Positions 1 to 8,844 of a stretch of 12,235 nt of DNA are shown here, piece by piece. Below the pieces are notes generated by a model that was given only the letters and a program-made list of their open reading frames with translations, did no database searches and had not been told where the DNA came from. Made by a program: the position numbers and the translations under genes. How positions within the stretch are numbered: position 1 is the first letter of the stretch; every line of letters begins with the position of its first letter. This DNA is from Cerioporus squamosus (Eukaryota; Basidiomycota; Agaricomycetes; Polyporales; Polyporaceae). The DNA is taken from NCBI GenBank assembly GCA_022592435.1, contig JABYQS010000846.1, forward strand, positions 1-12,235, written 5' to 3'.

Positions 1-1162
1 GCGCTCCGAGTCTCACGACGGAAGAGAGGAACACCGTCGGTATTTTGCGTGCGGATGGTTGTGGCCTAGACTGAGCAGGTCATAGCAATGAGTTGAGAAG
101 ATGCCGTATACAATGGCTCCAAGCTGGTGAGGAGGAGCGGAAAGACGGAGGAACTTGCAATTCTGCCAGCGGCGGAGGCTTTGCCACCAGCGCAACCGGC
201 AATGGCCGAACTTCCTCATACGGCAAGTGTAGACATCGCTTGCTGGCGCTAGTCGTCTCAAACCTCAACCGCCACCACACTGAGCCTCCGCACCTCTATA
301 TTGACACATTGTAGCCCGAAAACTGTTGATATGCTCTGAGGAAGGATGGCGCTGCCTTGACTGCTCGACTTGCAAGGGAGCTCCACGACAGCGCACCGCG
401 ACTGCTGTGTAAGTGCCAGTGATCTCCGAGCAACCCAGTTATGAATGTTGCATACTGACACCTTTTGCTCAGTTCGTTTGGGCCCAGATAGTCTTACGAT
501 GTACTTTGCGTGGTTATTGATGTTGCAACGGCCTTGTTTCACGCTCTACAGGCGTCTGAGGTGACACTATGCCTGTGTGCCGAGGCACTTCGATTCACAG
601 GGCCGCACTTCAACCGCTGGAGATCAGCATAAGTATGCGCTTCAATACACAGCATGCTCCGCAGTGTTTGGTCTACTCACGTGAATTCCGCCAGTTCCGG
701 TGGACAGAACGCAATGTTCGTGAAGGCCATTCGAACACTGCAGAACTGGTCCCCATCTTCTCAGTGTCTCGGTGATGCCAAGTCAACGCTGTCAGCGGTG
801 TGTCGACTGACTCACCATGGAACACACGGCGTCTGACTCTACTGAACGTGTCTTCTGTAGAGGCTCTGCAGGCGTGATCCGTCTAGCCATCGTTCGACTG
901 GCTTCCTCGAAGACGAGATCGATCAAGCTCTGTCGACTATATCCTCTGCCTGGTCTCTCGATGATCGAACCGCCAAGTCAGTGTAGGATTCTATAGCGCA
1001 GTCGCGCGAGTGCCAGCGAGCACTCGTCCAGCCTCCAGGTATGTACACTTGCAGCGGTCTCGGTCCATGCAGCTGATGTCTTAAGTGCAGCCTGCAGTGC
1101 TATGCGGCTTTTGCTGTCACCGATGGAGTCGGCGTACCGAACCAGCCTCTAACGACCCAGCA
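1..1162. other. Intergenic region, no recognised gene
   Basis: I see no convincing coding region in this stretch. All open frames are short (below about 95 codons), overlap one another on both strands, and lack a recognisable domain or an exon-intron series like those of the neighbouring genes. The right part presumably holds upstream control sequence for the first esterase. No rRNA, tRNA, transposase or long repeat was seen by eye. Confidence 0.6.
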
Positions 1163-1168
1163 TATAAA
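1163..1168 (+). promoter_or_regulatory. TATA-like element of esterase A
   Basis: A TATAAA hexamer ends 68 nt before the chosen ATG at 1237. The other genes here have TATA-like elements at 43-82 nt, so the spacing fits. It is assigned by sequence and position only. Confidence 0.55.
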
Positions 1169-1236
1169 CCAAAGCGACTTTGCAACCTTCACTACTGCAC
1201 GTCCTACGACACACATCTACCGACAAGCACAACACG

Positions 1237-3481
1237 ATGATAGCCCTTTTTCTAGCCGTTATGGTCTCCCTTCTACGCCCATTGGTCGTTCTTGGGGCCG
1301 TGCTTCCTAGCTCGAGCTATGCTAGTCCGACCGTTCAGCTTGGTCATGCAACCCTTGTCGGGGCACGAAACGGTTCCGTCGAGAGTTTCGTCGGAATACC
1401 ATATGCGGAGCCTCCGTGAGTACTGATATCCGCAATCAGGCTAATCGCTGACTGGCCCGGGGTCCTTGCAGCGTCGGGGACCTTCGTCTGCGGTTGCCCG
1501 ACTCATCGAATCTTACAACGGAACACTCAACGCGACCATCTATGGGCACGCATGTCTCCAGCTAGGGAGGACATGTTTGCGGGGTTCCCTCTGGAGGTTC
1601 TGGAAGCTTTGGAGCCACTGTTCGATGGTGTATCTGCGAGCGCGAACGTGACAGAAGCGAAGATTGTCAGTCGCTGAACTTCGATCATATTGCCGGTTGT
1701 GCGCTCACATCCGTGGCTTGGTCAGGCTTGTACATCAATGTTGTCCGCCCGGCTCACGTGTCTGCGGACGCAAAGCTCCCTGTTCTTTTCGTGAGTCACG
1801 AGCATTGGTTCTGGTTGTTATGATTCCAATGCTTAGTCTGTAGTGGATGTATGGAGGCACCTTCGAAGACGGCTCGAATGCGCAGTAAGTTTCGGTTGGA
1901 GTGTTGCGATTCTGCTGCTGATCATCCCCCTAGGTTCGCCTACAACGGAAGCGCGATCGTCCAAAGGTCTATCGAGATCAATAACCTAGTGATCTACGTT
2001 GCTCTGAACTATCGGTGAAGATTTGCGCTGCTCGAAATGGAAGGTCAGCAAGCTCATATTAGACTACTAGTCTGCACGTTTTCGGGTTTCTGGGTGGAAA
2101 GGAGGTCAAAGAAGCGGGGGTCGGAAATCTGGGTCTGCAAGATCGTGAGTCGTCAAGCTGATCTCAGTCAGTAGTATCTGAAACTCGCGGCTCAGAGCGC
2201 ACTGCCCTTCGTTGGGTGAACAGATTCATCCGTTCGTTCGGAGGGGATCCTTCCAAGGTGACGATGTGAGTTCGCTCAGCCTCGGAAGTTTCGCAGTACG
2301 GGCGCTGACGAGGGGGTACACAGCTGGGGCCAGAGCGCAGGTGCTATATCGTCATTCCTCCACCTGTACGCGAACAATGGCAACACCCAGGGCCTATTTC
2401 GAGCGGCGATTATGAACTCGGGCACGGCAGTCCCAACTGGAGATATCACCGAGGTTCAGGGAACGTACGACTTCGTGGTCGACCAGGTTGGGTGTTCTAA
2501 CACCACAGATACCCTGGCTTGCCTGCGCGCTGTTCCAGCCGATAGCTTGCTAGCTGCAGCGAAGAAGGTCGATGGCAGCACCTCTCCATTTATCCCTCGC
2601 GCGGACGGCTCCTTCGTCAAAATGCCGTCCATGTATCTCCCTTCAAGGGGGAGGATCGCGGACGTGCCGCTCATCACCGGTATGGCTCACTCCACTGCAT
2701 CGCGCCCACTCCTCGTTGACATCCTCTTCAGGCGATGTCAAGGATGAAGGCACTTTTTTCGCCTTCGGTGCTATCAACTACACGTCCGTACAATCCTTTT
2801 ACCCTGTCTTATCATACCTAACAAAATCTACAGAGCCAACGATGAGGAGTTCACGAGCTATCTGTCAGGCGCTTTGGTCCCTCGCGCAACTCCCGCGGAC
2901 ATCCGCACCCTGCTTCAGCTCTATCCTTCGGACCCCGCCGCAGGCTCTCCGTTCGACACTGGGGACGCGAATGCATTCACGCCGCAGTTCAAGCGTCTCG
3001 CCGCAGTAATTGGAGATTGGTTATTCCAAGCGCCGCGTCGTCTGTTCCTCGAAAAGGTCTCAGCCAAGAGGACCGTGTATAACTTTCGCGAGTCTCTCCA
3101 CCCACCATGCATCGAGACCGAGGAAGAAGACACTGATAGGTGTCGTTCAGTGAGCGCGCGCGGGAACTTCCCCGGCCTAGGTGACGTGAGTGGAGCCATA
3201 CATACCGAACTTTGCGTCCGCATGCTCACTTCTTCTAGTACCATGGCAGTGACCTGATCAACGCCTTCGGCCCCGGGGACATGACCGACTACTTCATCCG
3301 CTTCGTCCACCATCTCGACTCGAACGGACCGACCGGAGTCCAGTGGCCTCGGTACAATTCGTCCTCCCGCCTGACCCTCCAGTTAAACGATGGCGACGTG
3401 CCGCTCGACATCACGGTCGACGATGCGCGGCTCGCTGGCACAGAAGAACTCGCTTCCCTGGCTCTGCGAGAATTACTTTAG
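1237..3481 (+). pseudogene. Type-B carboxylesterase/lipase A (CRL-like), frameshifted in exon 2
   Basis: Alpha/beta-hydrolase of the carboxylesterase type-B family (Candida rugosa lipase-like), expected to be a secreted ester hydrolase. Exons: 1237-1415, 1472-1665, 1726-1790, 1844-1884, 1934-2014, 2071-2144, 2196-2265, 2324-2679, 2732-2783, 2834-3087, 3151-3185, 3239-3481. The N-terminus is a signal peptide (MIALFLAV...). Allowing for the lesions, the product is 548 aa with oxyanion loop WMYGGTF (about 148-154), nucleophile elbow GQSAG (Ser240), acid in GDVKDEG (Glu360), base in YHGSDL (His470), and the two family Cys pairs. Exon 2 is 194 nt against 197 in the intact paralogue. It changes frame near 1496-1507, 1555-1562 and 1653-1657, each by loss of one base, so the frame is regained at the exon end. 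Read literally, translation stops at TAG 1563 after 90 residues. The intron at 3088 has a GC donor. Family assignment is firm; whether it is a true pseudogene or contains sequence errors is open. Confidence 0.88.
3088..3150 (+). other. GC-AG intron in esterase A
   Basis: The donor reads C|GCGAGT, where the equivalent intron of the downstream paralogue reads C|GTGAGT. The acceptor is TTCAG at 3150. Reading frame and flanking residues (YNF before, LSARGNF after) match the paralogue exactly, so the boundary is well supported. GC-AG introns are a known minor spliced class. Confidence 0.75.
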
Positions 3482-3491
3482 TTCGCAGGAC

Positions 3492-3728
3492 TTAAGCTGT
3501 GAGTGGGGGTCGCTGATGAATTCTATGCGCGTATACAGTAGTGCCACATCCTCCTGGAGTCGACTGCAGGCTCAGCTGCTTGACCAGGTACATGTCCGCT
3601 TCGTCGGCAAGCCCGTAAGAAGTCGGAATGTCGGCCCGCATGCCACGTTGGCGAAGCGCCTTCCCGGTGGCAAGCCAGTACAACTTGCAACTGAACCATG
3701 ATAACGTTGGTGCAAACCAATCCCTCAT
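3492..3728 (-). CDS. Hypothetical ORF, convergent to esterase A
   Basis: A 78-codon ATG-to-stop frame that ends 11 nt past the esterase A stop and points towards it. I do not recognise the product. The middle part (around MRADIPTSYGLADEAD) has G/C-rich third positions and an amino-acid mix that look protein-like, with several Trp and Tyr residues near the start. It could be a remnant of an older gene, the last exon of a minus-strand gene, or chance. No signal peptide, membrane segment or known motif is visible. Confidence 0.2.
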   Translation of the reverse strand: MRDWFAPTLSWFSCKLYWLATGKALRQRGMRADIPTSYGLADEADMYLVKQLSLQSTPGGCGTTVYAHRIHQRPPLTA

Positions 3729-4209
3729 TCACGCTATGCATCTAGCTTTTATCTTGCGCCATGTACTCGCGAGGCTCATTAGGCTGTAACGAGAGAGCCG
3801 GAGACTTGGACCCTAATTCTGCGGTCTCAGGCTTAGATCTGTGCTCGACGTGGATGTTCGGAATCGTTGGGATGGACTCGCGGGGGATTGAGGCAGGTAT
3901 ATCACGTCTCTCTCATTCTACTTGATAGTACATGGAGTTAACTGTACAAACTTTCAGCGGAATACCTGGATAGTCGTCGGAGTGCAGACGTCCATCATTG
4001 ATTTCCAGTGCCAGTGCATGTCCTTTGAGTCGATGTTCAACTTAAACGTTGAGCGGTCGATCCGGCGCCGTGATCATCCACACGAAGACGTGTCTAATAC
4101 TGCTTGGATGCACCTGACTTGAGCAGCTTAGTTACTGCCACTGGGCCTTGGAACAGACGCTGAAACTTTGCGCTGGCAAGTACTGCTTCGCTCTGGCAGA
4201 TCTTCGCCC

Positions 4210-4509
4210 ATGTGGTGTCACAGTGAGTCTTCTGCATCATGTTTCGCTGATTCGAGACGCACGTTCAACGGGGATCGGGACGCATACAGAGTATACTTAG
4301 CCCCGTGGGAGTCCAACCACATCCTGTGGACATTGTACGACATCCCATCTTGGAGCGAAGACCGGACATGCACTTCGCCTATGGAGTACCTCAGCGTCGA
4401 GCGCGCATACATTGACATAAATGGCGCAGCCGTTCTGATTCCAGGATGCACCCCAGGCGCGAAATACAGTGAGCTGCATCTCTGCCTCCGAAGATGTGTT
4501 CTATGCTGA
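4210..4509 (+). CDS. Hypothetical ORF upstream of esterase B
   Basis: A 99-aa ATG-to-stop frame ending 12 nt before the TATA-like element of esterase B. The product is not recognised. It is rich in Trp, Tyr and Cys in its second half (VYLAPWESNHILW, then YLSVERAYIDINGAAV), with moderately G/C-biased third positions. A possible GTGAGT donor near 4222 and CAG near 4288 could mark an intron, but the frames on either side do not join. It may be a degenerate small secreted-protein gene or chance sequence. Confidence 0.18.
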   Translation: MWCHSESSASCFADSRRTFNGDRDAYRVYLAPWESNHILWTLYDIPSWSEDRTCTSPMEYLSVERAYIDINGAAVLIPGCTPGAKYSELHLCLRRCVLC

Positions 4510-4521
4510 CGCTGGCCGTAG

Positions 4522-4529
4522 TATAACTA
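4522..4529 (+). promoter_or_regulatory. TATA-like element of esterase B
   Basis: TATAACTA ends 43 nt before the start codon at 4573. It is a weaker match than those of the other three genes, and is supported mainly by position. Confidence 0.45.
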
Positions 4530-4532
4530 TCT

Positions 4533-4546
4533 CGCCCGGTCGGGCG
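4533..4546. repeat. Perfect 6-bp inverted repeat before esterase B
   Basis: CGCCCG and CGGGCG flank a 2-nt centre and lie between the TATA-like element and the ATG, 26 nt before the start codon. The core reads CCG-GT-CGG, an everted CGG pair of the kind fungal Zn2Cys6 regulators can bind. It could equally form a small GC-rich hairpin in the leader. Function is inferred only. Confidence 0.35.
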
Positions 4547-4572
4547 TCGTTCTTCCATCGATCACGCCCACC

Positions 4573-6937
4573 ATGATCCTCTCTTTGACGCTAGTATTCA
4601 CCCTCCTGCCCCTCTTACTCGGATCAGGGGCCTGCGCGACCGACAGCGAGGCGAGTCCGACTGTGCAGCTCGACAAGGCAACCGTAATTGGGACGGTGAA
4701 CGGCTCTGTGGAGAGCTTCCTCGGTATTCCTTATGCACAACCCCCGTGAGTCTCTGCTGCGTTCTTGAACTCAGTTAACATTGTACTGACGTGTACAACG
4801 CAGGGTCGGCGACCTCCGTCTCCGCCTGCCTCAGCCGCTCGAGTCCTACAATGGGACCATCGACGCTACTGCTTTGGGCAACCAGTGCCTTCAGCAAGCG
4901 TTGACGCTCCCGCCCGACGTCCCGCCGGACACTCTGCAGGGCGCTCTGCCGCTCTTCACCCTCTTCAGTCCGAACCCTAATGTCACCCAGAGTGAAGATT
5001 GTGAGCAGTGTGCTCGGAACGACGACAACTTCCCCTGCAACTTACTCTGCTCTCGTAGGCTTGAATATCAATGTCATCCGCCCCGCGAACATTTCAGTGC
5101 ATGCCAAGCTTCCGGTCCTCTTCGTGAGTGGGCCGAATTCGTCTCGCGGACAAATGCTCACAAATAGACGTCGCACTTAGTGGATATATGGAGGTGGATA
5201 CTCGGACGGGTCGAACGCAATGTGAGTACCATGCTCGCATGTTCTCTTCCTGTGCTAAATATGGGTATAGGTCGGGATATAACGGGTCTGCGGTCGTCGA
5301 GAGGTCCATCGAGATCGGCGAGCCCGTCATCTTCGTGGCGTTGAACTACCGGTGAGTCGCGAGCATCATCGACGACTTCGAGGCGGCCGCGTTGAATTCA
5401 GTGTCCGGTTCGCAGGCTGCACGTTTTCGGATTTCTAGGGGGAAAGGAGGTGCAAGAAGCGGGCATCGCGAACCTGGGCCTACATGACCGTAAGTGGGTC
5501 ATTATGCGTTCTCGGGAGTGAGTCTTTACAGCCATCGTACACTGGCAGAACGTGCTGCTCTCCGCTGGACGAACAAATTCATATCCTTCTTCGGCGGCGA
5601 CCCGACCAAGGTCACCATGTACGTCGTTCACTCCAACGCATCGCAGTAGCTGCCGGGCCCTGACAACCATGTAGCTGGGGCGAGAGCGCTGGGTCCTTCT
5701 CGGTCTTCTTCCACATCTTCACCAACGGTGGGAACACCGAGGGGCTCTTCCGCGCTGGAATCATGAGCTCCGGCTCGTCTGTCCCTACTGGGGAGATCAA
5801 AGAGCTGCAGGGAACGTACGACTTCGTCGTGGACCAAGTGGGCTGTTCGAACACTACCGACACCCTTGCCTGCCTGCGGACGGTTCCGGCGGACAACCTG
5901 CTCGCAGCTGCGAACAACACCCCGCCTGTGACCGGCTTCAAGGTACGCAACCTTGGTGCTACTGTACCTGCTGAAAATTCACGGCGTGTTAGGGTCTCGC
6001 AACGCCATACATGCCGAGGGCAGATGGGGTGTTCATCACGGAGCCCTCTCAACGGCTCGCTGCCCACGGCAAGATCGCGGATGTGCCTATCATCATCGGT
6101 AAGCTTCTCGTTCCGTACCTGCTACAGCGCTCATCCTTATGTTTGCTTCAGGAGACGTGAAGGATGAAGGACCCATTTTCTCGCTTGGAATCTTGAACAT
6201 CACGTATGTTCTCCACGTCTCGCGGGGTCTCCGACGCGCTGATCATGACGTATAGGACGGACGACCAGTTCGCGAGCTATCTCCCGCAGGCATGGTTTCC
6301 TGGCGCGACAGCTTCAGACCTGGATTCGATCCTGAAGCTGTATCCCTCTGACCCTGCTGCGGGCTCTCCGTTCGACACCGACAGCGCGGACGCGTTCACG
6401 CCGGAGTACAAGCGCATCGCTGCGGTGCAGGGCGACTGGTTCTTCAATACGCCGCGCCGTCAGTTGCTGGACAGATTCTCGCGTCAGCAACCGATGTACA
6501 ACTTCCGTGAGTTCTATTCCCTAGTACTTCCTACATAGATATCCCTTCCAACGACTGACACGCTCCTCGTCCCGGCGAAGTGAGCGCGCGCGGCAACTTT
6601 ACAGGCATAGGAGACGTAAGTCTATTCCTCGGGCTCGACCCTCGTGCTGCTAAGGCTCGCCTGATCACGATCGCTATATAAGGCTCACGGAAGCGACCTC
6701 TTCACCGCGTTCCGACCGGGCGACATGACGGACTACTTCGTCCGGTTCGTCAACCATCTCAACCCGAACGGCGCTAATGCCAGTGGTACCGAACCTCTTT
6801 GGCCGCGCTACGACAAGAAGGCTCGCCTGACTCTCCAGTTCAACGATGGGAGCACTCCAATCAATGTGACTGTGGATGACGAACGTCTGGCGGGCACGAC
6901 CGAGCTGCTTAAACTGAGTCTTCGCTTCCCTATCTGA
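4573..6937 (+). CDS. Type-B carboxylesterase/lipase B (CRL-like), secreted, intact
   Basis: Intact 555-aa alpha/beta-hydrolase of the carboxylesterase type-B family (Candida rugosa lipase-like), predicted to hydrolyse ester bonds outside the cell. Exons: 4573-4745, 4804-5000, 5059-5123, 5181-5221, 5271-5351, 5416-5489, 5549-5618, 5675-5942, 5993-6098, 6152-6203, 6256-6506, 6581-6615, 6683-6937. All 12 introns are GT-AG. Residues 1-22 form a signal peptide ending near SGACA. Visible features: SEDCLNINV (124 = Cys), oxyanion loop WIYGGGY (146-152), nucleophile elbow GESAG (Ser238), acid in GDVKDEG (Glu364), and base in AHGSDL (His473). The Cys pairs 86/124 and 291/300 match the spacing of the two CRL disulfides. 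Several N-glycosylation sequons occur, for example Asn74 and Asn293. The start sits in a strong context (CCCACCATG). Exon phases agree throughout with no frameshift. The exact substrate cannot be told from sequence. Confidence 0.95.
5943..5992 (+). other. Paralogue-specific intron in esterase B
   Basis: A 50-nt phase-0 GT-AG intron (GTACGC donor, TTAG acceptor) between residue 323 and GLATPYMPRADG. The corresponding stretch of esterase A is one uninterrupted 356-nt exon. The flanking protein differs by six residues, so the intron was lost or gained after the duplication along with local change. Confidence 0.8.
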
Positions 6938-7096
6938 TCTTGGGGAGTCCGACGAGTCGAGTCCCGAAAACTGGACATGGCGGAAAGGATTGGTCGAGTC
7001 AGTGTAGAGTACTTAGTGTCGTACCCAGGGATCAGTTCATACCGACCAACATCGTGTCGAGCAGGTTCTAGTCGTTCTGCACACCTTCCCAGGTTG

Positions 7097-7108
7097 CGTA
7101 CGCGTACG
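7097..7108. repeat. 12-bp perfect palindrome
   Basis: CGTACGCGTACG is its own reverse complement. It lies about 160 nt after the esterase B stop and 715 nt before the SDR start. It might be a dimeric regulator site, but a palindrome of this length may be chance. Confidence 0.3.
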
Positions 7109-7251
7109 TAGGAGCTGGGTTCGGATCGACTCGGAACGATTCGATAGCGCTTACCATACTAAATCTGACTTCAACTCCAAATTCGAACCCTATCCTGCTT
7201 CTCTCATCTCGACTACGATGCTGTTTTGTACCTCACCACTGGTTCTGCAAA

Positions 7252-7600
7252 ATGTCGTCCACGTTCTATCAGGCTACTCAGGGGAAGCATCGGACAAGGG
7301 TCGCTCGCATCGCTAGTGCAGCACGGCGAGGCTGCGACGGCCATCGAGCTCACAAAGACAACCCAGCAGAGCTCCTCGCTCCGGCGTCCGCCAAATCGAT
7401 GGTAAATCCCCATGGACTTGCATTTCTTCCTGAGTTGCGGTTGGTCTGATGCCAGTGGATAGCTGCCGATCGGAGATGCCATCGTGTTCTCGGACTTGCA
7501 CGAAGTCGACGGAAACTTACTCTGTATCATCAAGCACGACAGCTGGACTGCGAGACTCGGTTGCCCGTGGGTTGTCGATCATGGAAATGAGTCCAACTGA
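7252..7600 (+). CDS. Possible small two-exon hypothetical gene
   Basis: Exon 7252-7401 (50 codons from an ATG) joins exon 7463-7600 (45 codons plus TGA) across a 61-nt phase-0 intron, GTAAAT to GATAG, giving 95 aa. The second exon has G/C-rich third positions and reads like protein (IGDAIVFSDLHEVDG, then CIIKHDSW). The first half is basic and less convincing. I recognise no domain, signal peptide or membrane segment. It could also be a remnant of a larger gene, since an alternative frame in the first exon (around LVQHGEAATAIELTKTT) looks equally coding. The gene model is inference. Confidence 0.25.
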
Positions 7601-7722
7601 CTCAGCCGCTACCTGCCTGAAGCTGACACAAGGTTCTACAATAACGCTCCATGCAGACCCCGACCATGGTTCATGCGCGCAAGCGCAGTGATGGAATTGA
7701 GGAAGGAGGGCCGACAGGCAAG

Positions 7723-7732
7723 TATATATAAA
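7723..7732 (+). promoter_or_regulatory. TATA box of the SDR gene
   Basis: TATATATAAA lies 82 nt before the ATG at 7814, with a run of short A/C-rich leader sequence between. This is a strong match to the TATA consensus. Confidence 0.6.
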
Positions 7733-7813
7733 GGATCTGCTGTGATTACAGCAGCCACCATCGCTTTCCGTGACCTTCATACTCGCCCACATCAACAACG
7801 GCTTTCTCACTTC

Positions 7814-8759
7814 ATGGCTGCTGCTACGACTACCACTTGGTTGATCACTGGCTGAGTCATGCGCTTGTCAACTATCTTGTTCCGCCTCCTGACATGCGTT
7901 GCCACAGAGCCTCTCGTGGTCTTGGCCTTGCGTTGATCGCGCGCCTCGTACAAGACGCGTCCAACATCGTCATCGCAGCTTGCCGCCACCCAGAGAACGC
8001 TCGAGCGCTGAGAGACCTCGCTGTGACGGCGAAGGGCCAGCTGCAATCGTCAGGATCGATGTCGCAGACGCGTTCTCCATCCACGCCTCCTACGACCGGG
8101 TCGCTACCATCGTTGGCGAGAAGGGCATTGACATCCTCTACAACAACGCTGGAATCGTGAGTTTCCCCCTTCACTCTCCTCGCATTCGTTGGCCGCTGAC
8201 CTTGGCGGTGCAGCTCCTCGCGGACGACAAGCCCTTCTCGATGTCGACGGATGCGCTCATCAAAGCGTTCGTCACAAACGTCGCTGGCCCGGTCCTCGTC
8301 AGCCAATTTTCCTACCTCTGGTAGAGAAGAGCACGCGGAAGACGATCGTCAACGTCTCGGCCTCCCTTGGGAGCATCGGGATTGGGTATTACGTCCGGTG
8401 CGCGTCCTACTCGATCACCAAGACAGCGCTAAACTTGCTCGTGAGTAGTCTCTGCCGTTCCTCGCCGATCAGTACAGAACGATGACATGTGCCCCCATCT
8501 TTTGACTTATAAGCAGGTCGTTGAGCGTCCTGACCTCACGATCATCTCGCTCGACCCAGCCTGGGTCAAGACTGGTACGTCGCCGTTGCTCGAGTGCTCA
8601 ATTCGGAGGCTGCTCACGCTGACTCATGCAGAGCTCGGCGGTCCCGACGCTCCCATCGAGGTCGAAGAGAGTATCTTAGGCATCATCAATGTCCTTGGCT
8701 CCTTGAAACACGAAGACAGTGGTGCCTTCATCAGCTACAACGGCACTCGCCTTTCGTGA
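7814..8759 (+). pseudogene. Sniffer-like short-chain dehydrogenase/reductase, disrupted
   Basis: Classical Rossmann-fold NAD(P)-dependent SDR resembling fungal sniffer/C-factor-type enzymes, presumably a cytosolic carbonyl reductase or dehydrogenase. Exons: 7814-7851, 7908-8156, 8214-8440, 8517-8574, 8632-8759; about 233-237 aa once lesions are allowed for, near normal family length. Motifs in order: cofactor loop TGASRGLG split by intron 1, NNAGI before intron 2, TNVAGP, NVSASLG, catalytic YSITK (Tyr162, Lys166 in corrected numbering), and C-terminal LDPAWVKTELGGPDAP typical of this group. Four defects: the intron 1 donor reads GG|CTGAGT; a base is missing at 8034-8039; another is missing in the T run at 8305-8310; and the intron 3 acceptor before the family's TYKQ reads TTTTG, so splicing would shift to CAG at 8516 and drop four residues. 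Family is firm; inactivity is inferred and depends on the sequence being correct. Confidence 0.85.
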
Positions 8760-8838
8760 TAGCTCGCAGATGTTCCTCACACCCAAACGTCGAGTCACGA
8801 AGTGTAGCCTATGCTGCGGAGGTGCTGTAGGAATCTGA

Positions 8839-8844
8839 AATAAA
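8839..8844 (+). terminator. Polyadenylation signal of the SDR gene
   Basis: AATAAA occurs 80 nt after the SDR stop codon, in an A-rich stretch. This is a usual distance for a fungal 3' end. Confidence 0.5.

Larger units (their letters stand above)
3482..4521. other. Intergenic region between tandem esterases
   Basis: About 1 kb separating the stop of esterase A from the promoter of esterase B. It should hold the 3' end of A and the control region of B. Two open frames (minus strand 3492-3728, plus strand 4210-4509) are listed separately at low confidence. No repeat of esterase sequence was noticed here. Confidence 0.55.
6938..7722. other. Intergenic region between esterase B and SDR
   Basis: No recognised family is encoded here. 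It contains the 3' flank of esterase B, a 12-bp palindrome at 7097-7108 and one possible small two-exon gene (7252-7600), both listed separately. The last part is the upstream region of the dehydrogenase. Confidence 0.5.

Noticed and set aside
1180..1236. N-terminal extension of esterase A from a TTG at 1180
   Set aside because: It starts only 12 nt after the TATA-like element, adds no conserved residues and would bury the signal peptide that begins at ATG 1237.
2921..3313. 130-codon minus-strand open frame across esterase A
   Set aside because: It lies opposite well-supported conserved esterase exons and has no motif of its own; a shadow of G/C-rich coding.
5612..6067. 151-codon minus-strand open frame across esterase B
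   Set aside because: It mirrors exons 7-9 of the intact esterase; no independent coding evidence.
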